7,282 nt of DNA from Flavobacteriales bacterium (lineage in GTDB: Bacteria; Bacteroidota; Bacteroidia; Flavobacteriales; Flavobacteriaceae), in NCBI GenBank assembly GCA_027008965.1, contig JALVDN010000359.1:1-7282 (forward strand). The letters run 5' to 3'. The notes below the pieces were generated by a model that ran no database searches, was not told the DNA's origin, and saw only the letters and a program-made list of their open reading frames with translations. Every line of letters begins with the position of its first letter. The stretch's first letter is position 1. Positions 1-6,360 of this stretch are shown one piece after another. The position numbers and the translations under genes are program-made.

Positions 1-2265
1 AATGGCGTAGTAGGTGTTCCGGCGTTTAATCAGATCAAGAAGTTTCATTCCGGAGAATTTACGCACTACCGGTTCCAGATTTCCGGGCATAAGAATGTAG
101 GCGGTTTGCGTGGAACTATCAAAGGCAGCCCAATGTTCTTTCCCATTTAAATAATACAATTGAATACGGTCATATTCTCCTTCGGGAAGAGATAGGGGTT
201 TGCCATTATAATAAAGTTTTTTTCCATCAGTGGTGAAACGATTCCTGTTAGTAAACCTAGCTTGTGTGAGGTTTTTTTCGTCCGGATAAGGGAAAGTTAT
301 TTTTCCGTCGGTTGAAATACTTATGATTTTGCCATCAGTTGTGAGCGCAGTAAATTTGTTTTGATGTTTAAACCACTGACCTGTTTTAAGCTGAATTTTA
401 TCTTTGATGCGAATGCGTGGGTTCCCTCGCCTATCTATAATATGCAAGGTTCCGTCGATTTGTTGCAGAAGGATGTAATCTTTGGTGCCGATGCGTATGT
501 GTTGTGGAGCATGCTGCAATTTTCCGGTCAGCTTGGGACTTTTGAAATCTTTGATGATTTTTCCTTCAATGTTATATAAAACAACTTTATCTTCAAGCGG
601 AACAGCTATTCGGTAGTTTTTGTTTTTATCATAGTCAAATACGGCTACTGGAGCGGAGATGTTTAAATCTACCGGAAAGGGTGATATGTGGTTGCCGAGA
701 ATATCTGTCAAATAAAGTGCAGTAGGTGTTGAAAAAACAAATTGGCGTTTCCGGTTTTTGAACATATCCACTTGGAAAATGTCACTGTTTATTGAGGTAT
801 CGAGAGATTTACTCCAACGTTTGTTTCCTAGCGCATCCGTTAGTTTCAAACGTTTTACATGGTCTTGAAAAAGTATTTCATACTTACCTGTACGGTGGTT
901 GAAAATCCATCGGGGTTCCAAAATAAATTCACCGGAAATTTTCCGGGTCAAATAAGTTTTATAAGAAATGGATGTTTTTTCAGATTGATTTATTTTTCCG
1001 TTTGTTCCCTTAATTTTTTGGGGTGTATGTTCTTGAATAACTCCATTTAAGAAATATTTTTCGGTTGCCCGTGCAAAATACAAGGTCCCTTGATGATAGG
1101 AAATAATATGGTTATCATCACCTGCCATTTCATGAATTTGTTGAAATGATTTACGTACCATCAAAACCTTGTCTTGCCATATTTGATTTGCAACTTTTTT
1201 AATAAAATCCGGAGATTGTGCCCAAATAACCAAAGATCCGACTACTCCTACATAAGGATAGGAAATTTTAGGTACAAGTGGATAAAATATGCGAGATAAA
1301 TAAGATGAATCGGTGTTTTTGTAGATGATCATTTGATTTTGTTGATCCATTTTTTGCAGACGGTCTGTCCAAGTGGTCGGTTCCTCTGAAAATAGTCCCA
1401 CGGCATAGTTTTCAGTTGCCCGGGCAAATGCGATGGATTTTAGTGATTTTAAAAATCCGGGATGGGTGTCATCCCTGTATCCGGCCATGGTTTTGAATTC
1501 TTTCCATTGTTTTTGAAAAACGGGAAAAGAATTAAACTTGAGCGTCAGGAAAGATTCGGTCTCTTGAGTCAGATAAAAAGCCGGATGGAAGGATGAAGGT
1601 TCCACCCTGTTGAAGACAGAAGATAAATCGGCAAGTGTGTCGGCCGGGAATGAAATGCCGGAGTATAAGGGTGTGGATGGTATTTCTTTATCCCAAACAT
1701 AAACCGAGCCGCTTTTTCTGAAAAGCCATGCAGGATGAAAGGCATAAAATTTTTCATAGGGGATATGCTCGGGTATGATATACCAGTGTATTAAAGCATC
1801 GGCATTGCAGGCGTGATAATATTTTTCCGCTTTTTCTTTGGGGATGAGATATTGATTTGTTTTGGAAGCAAAATCATTTAATAACATCGTATCATTGGAA
1901 ATGAACAGAAGATGTTTTTTTAGTATGGATACATATGATGTTGGGATATTTATTTTTTGGGTTGTATCGGGATGATGGTACACGGCTATGAACCTAACAT
2001 TTTGGTCGGGAGATATAAGGAAATTAACAATGCCGTTTAGGTGGCCCAATTGCTGAAATAATTTCCTGTCGTTAGAAGAAAGAATAAATCCGGTCCAAGC
2101 ATCGGGATGTGAAGCCCATTCACTGCCCGGTGATGCAAGCAAAACATAACCGGCATTTTTATGAACAAAATACTGCAATTCGGGGTTTTTTTCTTGGGTT
2201 TTACAAGAAAAAAACATCAAAAACCAACCTAGCCAGATAAAATGATTTATTTTCGGGACAACCAT
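1..2265 (-). CDS. Large predicted lipoprotein of unknown function, propeller-like C-terminal half (3' end beyond window)
   Basis: I do not recognise this family. The frame is open for 755 codons from an ATG at 2265 to the left edge, where the gene is cut. An in-frame stop lies about 30 nt upstream, so this ATG is the only standard start. Residues 1-21 form a lipoprotein-type signal: a basic, then hydrophobic stretch ending LMFFSC with Cys21 as the likely lipidated residue, although Phe at -3 is not ideal. The mature N-terminus (CKTQEKN) lacks the acidic run typical of Bacteroidota surface-export signals, so it may face the periplasm. Residues about 28-440 show no motif I know, apart from a repeated octapeptide (FARATENY 280-287, FARATEKY 397-404). 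From about 450 onward, short beta-rich units with D-x-x-G turns recur (477-480, 521-524, 611-614, 652-654), suggesting a PQQ/WD-like beta-propeller. Its start overlaps the end of the EnvC-like gene by 19 nt, implying coupled translation. Confidence 0.85.
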   Translation of the reverse strand, partial: MVVPKINHFIWLGWFLMFFSCKTQEKNPELQYFVHKNAGYVLLASPGSEWASHPDAWTGFILSSNDRKLFQQLGHLNGIVNFLISPDQNVRFIAVYHHPDTTQKINIPTSYVSILKKHLLFISNDTMLLNDFASKTNQYLIPKEKAEKYYHACNADALIHWYIIPEHIPYEKFYAFHPAWLFRKSGSVYVWDKEIPSTPLYSGISFPADTLADLSSVFNRVEPSSFHPAFYLTQETESFLTLKFNSFPVFQKQWKEFKTMAGYRDDTHPGFLKSLKSIAFARATENYAVGLFSEEPTTWTDRLQKMDQQNQMIIYKNTDSSYLSRIFYPLVPKISYPYVGVVGSLVIWAQSPDFIKKVANQIWQDKVLMVRKSFQQIHEMAGDDNHIISYHQGTLYFARATEKYFLNGVIQEHTPQKIKGTNGKINQSEKTSISYKTYLTRKISGEFILEPRWIFNHRTGKYEILFQDHVKRLKLTDALGNKRWSKSLDTSINSDIFQVDMFKNRKRQFVFSTPTALYLTDILGNHISPFPVDLNISAPVAVFDYDKNKNYRIAVPLEDKVVLYNIEGKIIKDFKSPKLTGKLQHAPQHIRIGTKDYILLQQIDGTLHIIDRRGNPRIRIKDKIQLKTGQWFKHQNKFTALTTDGKIISISTDGKITFPYPDEKNLTQARFTNRNRFTTDGKKLYYNGKPLSLPEGEYDRIQLYYLNGKEHWAAFDSSTQTAYILMPGNLEPVVRKFSGMKLLDLIKRRNTYYAI

Positions 2266-3455
2266 AGCAAGGGATTTAATTTTGTCCGGTTTTTATAGAT
2301 TTTAAATTTCAAAACACTTATATTGGTCATGGGATCTTTGGCAACAATTCCTAACAATTGCCCGCGCTTTATTTTTTGACCTTTTTTTACGGAAATTTTT
2401 TTCAAATTTCCATAAATAGTGATATAATTTCCATGGCGAACATAGACACTTTGATTGGCTCCGGGGATAAGTTGTATCATCATCACTTCGCCATCAAATA
2501 CGGCTTTGACCGGTTCGTCGTCCGGCGTGTTGATGTGAATACCCGAGCTGGTGATTTTGATATTTTTATATACGGGATGAGGTTGTGTTCCAAACCTACG
2601 GGAAACATAACCTCTTTTTACGGGCCACGGGAGCCGGCCCTTATTGGCGGAAAATTGTCCCGCTAATTTTTTACCTTCAGGGGTCAGCACAAAAACCGAT
2701 TTATTGCGAGAACCTTTGGCACGGTTGGTTTTGGCAATTTCTTTGGCAATGATTTTTTCTATCAGCCGGTCTATTTTTCGCAGTTGACGTTCTTTTTCTT
2801 TGATTTGGCGTATATAGGCGGTTTTTTGTTTCCTTAATTTTTCCAGCACTTTTTGTTGTTCCTTTTGTTGGAGGGCCAACTCTTTTTCTTCATCTTTCAA
2901 GTTAGTCAATACTTGAGCCTTTTGGTTTTTTTTGATTTCCAATCTTTTTTGAGCTTGCTTTAGTTCTGCTTTTTTTTGTTTGATTTCTTCGGCTTGTTTT
3001 TTAAGATAGGATGAATATTCTTTGATATAACGCAATCGTCTCCAAACTTGCGTAAAGCTCTCGGCAGAAAGTATAAAATAAATCAATTTTTCATTAGATC
3101 GGTATTTATAAGCTTTTCTAACGGCTCCGGCATATTCCTTTTTGAGCTGAAGCAATTCGTTTTCAAGGCGGGCTATGGAATCTTGTTTGTGTTGTATTTG
3201 TTTGTTGAGAAGTCTGATTTCATAATTTAAATTACGTATGATTTGACGTTTTAGTTTGATTTTCCTGTTCAATAAATTGTAAATACTCAATTCATTGGCT
3301 TCTCCTTTTTTTAATTGTTCCAGTTGCTTGGAAATTTCCCTGATTTCTTTCCTGACAGAAGCTCTTTTACGCTCTAATGCCTGACGGTTTTGAGCTGTAG
3401 CAAATGCGATAAAAAATAAAACTGATAAAACCGAAATGTGAAATTTGAATTTCAA
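2247..3455 (-). CDS. EnvC-like murein hydrolase activator (coiled coil + degenerate LytM/M23 domain)
   Basis: A 402-residue periplasmic protein. Residues 1-21 are a Sec signal peptide with likely cleavage at ATA|Q (A21/Q22). Residues about 22-245 are a long, Lys/Glu/Gln-rich coiled coil of EnvC type. Residues about 275-400 are a LytM (peptidase M23) fold, recognisable from the FG-x-HPV region (289-295), the GIHIN turn (305-309), A-x-x-DGEV (318-324), Y-x-RHGNYITIYGNL (338-351) and VKKGQKIKRGQLLG (356-369). Zinc and catalytic positions are lost: the HxxxD motif reads S303...H307, and the C-terminal HxH reads V381-L-K383. Only the mid-domain His341 remains. In E. coli, EnvC has such a degenerate LytM domain and activates the amidases AmiA/AmiB at division. 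A similar regulatory role is inferred here; no amidase lies in the window. The start is TTG at 3455, chosen because it begins the signal peptide and no in-frame ATG or GTG lies between it and an upstream stop. It follows rnhB by 37 nt. Confidence 0.9.
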   Translation of the reverse strand: MKFKFHISVLSVLFFIAFATAQNRQALERKRASVRKEIREISKQLEQLKKGEANELSIYNLLNRKIKLKRQIIRNLNYEIRLLNKQIQHKQDSIARLENELLQLKKEYAGAVRKAYKYRSNEKLIYFILSAESFTQVWRRLRYIKEYSSYLKKQAEEIKQKKAELKQAQKRLEIKKNQKAQVLTNLKDEEKELALQQKEQQKVLEKLRKQKTAYIRQIKEKERQLRKIDRLIEKIIAKEIAKTNRAKGSRNKSVFVLTPEGKKLAGQFSANKGRLPWPVKRGYVSRRFGTQPHPVYKNIKITSSGIHINTPDDEPVKAVFDGEVMMIQLIPGANQSVYVRHGNYITIYGNLKKISVKKGQKIKRGQLLGIVAKDPMTNISVLKFKIYKNRTKLNPLLWLSRK

Positions 3456-3492
3456 AATATTTTTTTGTTTTCCGGCATAAAGTTATGAAGAA

Positions 3493-4101
3493 TTACCACA
3501 AGTCCAGTTTCAATTGTTCTATATTCGGATGAAAACTTTTACGGTGATAATGACATACCCCATATTTTCTAATGGCCTCTTTATGTTGCGGTGTTGCATA
3601 CCCCTTGTTTTGATGCCATGCATAGTGTGGAAATCTGTTATGAATGGTTTTCATGAAATCATCTCTAAAAGTTTTGGCTAATACGGAGGCGGCGGCTATA
3701 GACATAAATTTTTCATCGCCATTAATGACCGTTTGAAAAGGAATATCTTCAAAAGGTTTAAAACGATTTCCGTCAACAATAATGAATTCCGGGCGAACGG
3801 GTAGATATTTCAATGCTTTGTGCATGGCCAATATGGAAGCATTCAAAATATTCAACCGGTCAATTTCATATTGTGAAACAAAGGACACTCTCCAAGCCAA
3901 AGCTTTTTTAATGATAAATTCCCGCAATTGATAACGCACAGGCTCCGTTAGTTTTTTGCTGTCATTGAGTAGCGGATGTCTGAAGCGCGGAGGTAAAATA
4001 ACGGCGGCGGCCACTACCGGACCCGACAAGGCTCCTCTTCCCGCTTCATCCGTTCCCGCCTCCAAAATATATTTTGAAAATCTACGTTTTAATTTTGCCA
4101 T
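3493..4101 (-). CDS. rnhB: Ribonuclease HII
   Basis: A 202-residue cytoplasmic endonuclease of about the usual RNase HII length. It cleaves the RNA strand of RNA-DNA hybrids and starts removal of single misincorporated ribonucleotides from DNA. The family motifs are all visible: GTDEAGRG (16-23) with catalytic Asp18 and Glu19, LSGPVVAAAV (25-34), LNDSKKL (45-51), IIVDGN (107-112) with catalytic Asp110, AAASVLAKTFRD (136-147) with Asp147 as the fourth acidic residue, NKGYATPQH (165-173) and HRKSF (186-190). The full DEDD set is present, so the enzyme should be active. The start is ATG at 4101, which leaves the usual short tail before the first strand. It is the first gene of a minus-strand run with the EnvC-like and lipoprotein genes, and faces the divergent surface-protein gene. 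I could not find a convincing promoter for it in the 102-nt intergenic region. No Shine-Dalgarno sequence is obvious either, as is common in this phylum. Confidence 0.97.
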   Translation of the reverse strand: MAKLKRRFSKYILEAGTDEAGRGALSGPVVAAAVILPPRFRHPLLNDSKKLTEPVRYQLREFIIKKALAWRVSFVSQYEIDRLNILNASILAMHKALKYLPVRPEFIIVDGNRFKPFEDIPFQTVINGDEKFMSIAAASVLAKTFRDDFMKTIHNRFPHYAWHQNKGYATPQHKEAIRKYGVCHYHRKSFHPNIEQLKLDLW

Positions 4102-4144
4102 GTATTTAATATTTGACAGCCCGTTTTGACGTAAATGTTAAAAA

Positions 4145-4176
4145 TTTGTTACCTTGCATTGAAAGTAATATTTTAG
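4145..4176 (+). promoter_or_regulatory. Candidate Bacteroidota-type promoter for the T9SS surface-protein gene
   Basis: TTTG at 4145-4148 and TATTTTAG at 4169-4176, separated by 20 nt, resemble the Bacteroidota -33/-7 promoter (TTTG and TANNTTTG, spaced about 19-21 nt) with one mismatch in the -7 box. Transcription would start about 20 nt upstream of the ATG at 4204. The site lies in the only intergenic region of notable length (4102-4203), between divergent genes. In AT-rich DNA such a match can occur by chance. Confidence 0.35.
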
Positions 4177-4203
4177 TCTCGTAATATGTAAAAACAAATT
4201 TAC

Positions 4204-6354
4204 ATGAAAAAAAATATCATCCGATACATATTTTTATTGCTTATAAGTTTTTTTGTCTTCCAACTGAAGGCGCAATCCAATACCATTTGTACACTTCTTG
4301 AAACTGAAACGCCTGATACGGTAACTTGCCTCAATCCATGTGTAACGCTTCGGGCCAATGTGATGCAAGGCTTGGAAATCGATCCGACTACATCCACCTA
4401 CAGAATAGAACAAAACACCTCCTGTCCACTTCCGCCGGTCACCTCGGGAACGCCTACCACTATCTCAACAGATGATGATTGGTCCAGTTTAATTACCTTA
4501 CCTTTTACTTTTTATTTTTTCGGCCAACCTTATACCGAGTTAATTATTGGAGACAATGGTGTAGTATCTTTTGAAACCAACAGGCCTTCTAATCCAGAAC
4601 AACAACCGGGCGGTTTTTGTGAATGGAGCTTTTCCGCTTCCGCTCCCAGTCCGAGTTTATTCCGCAATACTATTTTCGGAGCATATCACGATTTATTGTT
4701 ACCAGCAGGAGGAACCATCTCCTACTATGTGTCGGGAACTGCACCTCAAAGGATTTTTGTTATCAACTTTGATAATGTTGCGCATTTTTCATGTACTTCA
4801 CTGCACACAACACAACGGATTTTGTTATATGAAACCCTTAATGTGATTGATGTTCAAATCATTGATAAGCCCGTTTGTTCAAACTGGAATGGCGGGCGTG
4901 CACTCATCGCTATACAAGATGAAACGGGTACACAAGCCTATGTGCCTCCGGGAAGAAATACGGGCGCCTGGGGGGCCGCCAATGAACTTTGGCGTTTTAT
5001 ACCCGATGGTCCCGCTACCAGACCTTACACCATCACCTGGTATGACATGTCTAATAATGTTTTGGGAACCGGTGATGCGCTTCAAGTATGTCCCACCACA
5101 ACCACATCATATCGTGTTGACTTGGAGTTTGATGTGGGTGTACAACATTATGTTATTTCTGATACTGTTACTGTAAATGTTGATTTATCACATGACACTG
5201 TTGACCTCGGACCCGATCAACAAATGTGTATAGGAGATAGCGTTACATTGGATGCAACAACAACGGATGCAACTGCTTATCAATGGTTCTTGAATGGAAC
5301 ACCCATTGCCGGGGCCACACAACCGACTTACACCGTAACTTCTGCAGGAACATACAGTGTAGATGTAGAAATTGGTATTTGTTCTACATCTGATACTATT
5401 GTATTTACTTATTACGATTATCCTCAAATTGATCTAGGACCCGATATTGTTGAGTGTGACGGGAATGTAGTTACTTTGGATGCAACACCTTCCAACCAAA
5501 CCGGAAGTGAAACCTATCAATGGGAAAAAGATAACCAGGTTATAGCCGGAGCTACGTCTCCTACTTTAGATGTTACTGAAACAGGCACTTATACCGTTAC
5601 TGTATCTAATAATGTATGTTCAAATACAGACACTATATACGTTTATTTTGAACCTCGTCCAAATTTAGAATTGGGACCTGACCAAATCTATTGCTCTTAT
5701 GAAACGGCCACGGTTTCTTCTAACATTAGCAATGCCGATAGTTACGAGTGGCAAATAAACGGATCAATTGTCAACACCACGGATACACAAATACAATTCT
5801 CCGGAACTGGAGATTATGATGTGGAATTGACGATTGTAAAAGGCCCTTGTACCGTAACAGACAGCTTGCATGTTAAAATACTAGACCCCATCAGTATAAT
5901 TTCCAATCCTATTATATATGGTGAATTGGAAGTGAATGCTTCAGGCGGTCTTCCTCCATACATGTATGCACTCAACAATGGCGATTATCAAACGGAAAAT
6001 CATTTCACCGAATTGCCCGACGGAGATTATATCGTAAATGTAAAAGACGCTCATGAATGTGAAGGTGATACCCTGGTCCATGTCACTAATTTGATTGTTC
6101 CTCCTTACATGACCCCCAATGAAGACGGACGACATGACGTATGGCGTATTACCAATTCCGAATACACGCCCGAAGCGGTTCTTAGAATCTTTGACAGGCT
6201 GGGAAGACTGCTGTATGTGATGAATACCAAACCACAAGAATTTTGGGACGGAACTTTCAATGGTCAGCCTGTACCTTCGGATGATTATTGGTATGAATTG
6301 ATACTGCCCAACGGCAGGGTATACCGCGGACATTTTGCCGTTATACGTAATTAG
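4204..6354 (+). CDS. T9SS-secreted multidomain surface protein with Ig-like repeats and type B sorting domain
   Basis: A 716-residue predicted cell-surface or secreted protein. The signal peptide is about 1-23, with cleavage at LKA|Q. Residues about 90-270 form a beta-rich domain: LPFTFYFFG (99-107), IGDNGVVSF (115-123), GAYHDLL (159-165), QRILLYE (204-210) and WNGGRALIAIQDE (228-240). These resemble the nidogen-type module common in T9SS cargo. Three Ig-like repeats follow, about 333-405, 409-482 and 488-560, each opening with LGPD and carrying a Cys pair (342/393, 418/472, 497/549). Residues about 572-628 match the SprB repeat (ASGGLPPYMYAL, LPDGDYIVNVKDAHEC). Residues 632-716 are the type B sorting domain of gliding-motility-associated proteins: TPNEDGRHDVW (637-647), RIFDRLGRLLY (661-671), WDGTFNGQPVPSDDYWY (681-697), YRGHF (707-711). 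The T9SS recognises this domain in Bacteroidota. The ligand or enzyme activity is unknown; an adhesin or matrix role is inference. It is monocistronic, with a convergent gene 6 nt downstream. Confidence 0.93.
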   Translation: MKKNIIRYIFLLLISFFVFQLKAQSNTICTLLETETPDTVTCLNPCVTLRANVMQGLEIDPTTSTYRIEQNTSCPLPPVTSGTPTTISTDDDWSSLITLPFTFYFFGQPYTELIIGDNGVVSFETNRPSNPEQQPGGFCEWSFSASAPSPSLFRNTIFGAYHDLLLPAGGTISYYVSGTAPQRIFVINFDNVAHFSCTSLHTTQRILLYETLNVIDVQIIDKPVCSNWNGGRALIAIQDETGTQAYVPPGRNTGAWGAANELWRFIPDGPATRPYTITWYDMSNNVLGTGDALQVCPTTTTSYRVDLEFDVGVQHYVISDTVTVNVDLSHDTVDLGPDQQMCIGDSVTLDATTTDATAYQWFLNGTPIAGATQPTYTVTSAGTYSVDVEIGICSTSDTIVFTYYDYPQIDLGPDIVECDGNVVTLDATPSNQTGSETYQWEKDNQVIAGATSPTLDVTETGTYTVTVSNNVCSNTDTIYVYFEPRPNLELGPDQIYCSYETATVSSNISNADSYEWQINGSIVNTTDTQIQFSGTGDYDVELTIVKGPCTVTDSLHVKILDPISIISNPIIYGELEVNASGGLPPYMYALNNGDYQTENHFTELPDGDYIVNVKDAHECEGDTLVHVTNLIVPPYMTPNEDGRHDVWRITNSEYTPEAVLRIFDRLGRLLYVMNTKPQEFWDGTFNGQPVPSDDYWYELILPNGRVYRGHFAVIRN
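5200..5883 (+). repeat. Three tandem Ig-like protein repeats (76-79 residue period) inside the surface-protein gene
   Basis: LGPD-starting units begin at 5206, 5434 and 5671, giving periods of 76 and 79 codons. All three share a Cys 7 residues after the LGPD Leu, a Y-x-W core (YQW, YQW, YEW), a G-T-Y or G-D-Y strand and a second Cys 51-54 residues after the first, consistent with one disulphide per module. The first two units are closest (VTLDAT and IAGAT shared); the third is more diverged. DNA identity is low enough that recombination between units looks unlikely. Confidence 0.8.
6310..6342. repeat. 7-bp inverted repeat at the convergent 3' ends
   Basis: AACGGCA (6310-6316) and TGCCGTT (6336-6342) are perfect complements with a 19-nt spacer, which itself contains the palindrome GGTATACC (6318-6325). 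A competing small hairpin is CTGCC (6304-6308) with GGCAG (6313-6317). It lies within the last codons of the surface-protein gene, 10 nt before its stop. A T-rich run (6360-6369) follows but is not adjacent to the stem, so this is not a canonical intrinsic terminator. It is the only stem-loop candidate near the two converging genes. Confidence 0.3.
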
Positions 6355-6360
6355 TGAGAT

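Noticed and set aside
361..1757. Short frames at 361-579 (+), 859-1050 (+) and 1569-1757 (-)
   Set aside because: All lie inside the uninterrupted 755-codon lipoprotein frame, have no motifs and differ in frame or strand.
2358..2666. 102-codon plus-strand open frame
   Set aside because: It lies wholly antisense to the LytM-domain part of the EnvC-like gene, and its product shows no recognisable motif.
2247..3455. Active M23 zinc endopeptidase
   Set aside because: The HxxxD and HxH zinc-binding motifs are replaced by S...H and V-x-K, so a catalytic call is not supported.
4195..4202. TAAATTTG on the minus strand as a -7 promoter box for rnhB
   Set aside because: It matches TANNTTTG, but no TTTG-like -33 element lies at the right distance upstream and the leader would be about 90 nt, so a chance match is likely.
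4571..5176. Two consecutive plus-strand frames (4571-4846 and 4847-5176)
   Set aside because: They lie in another frame inside the surface-protein gene, which is continuous and motif-rich across the same stretch.
5941..6333. 130-codon minus-strand open frame
   Set aside because: It is antisense to the SprB-like repeat and T9SS sorting domain, whose protein motifs are clear; the shadow product has no family features.
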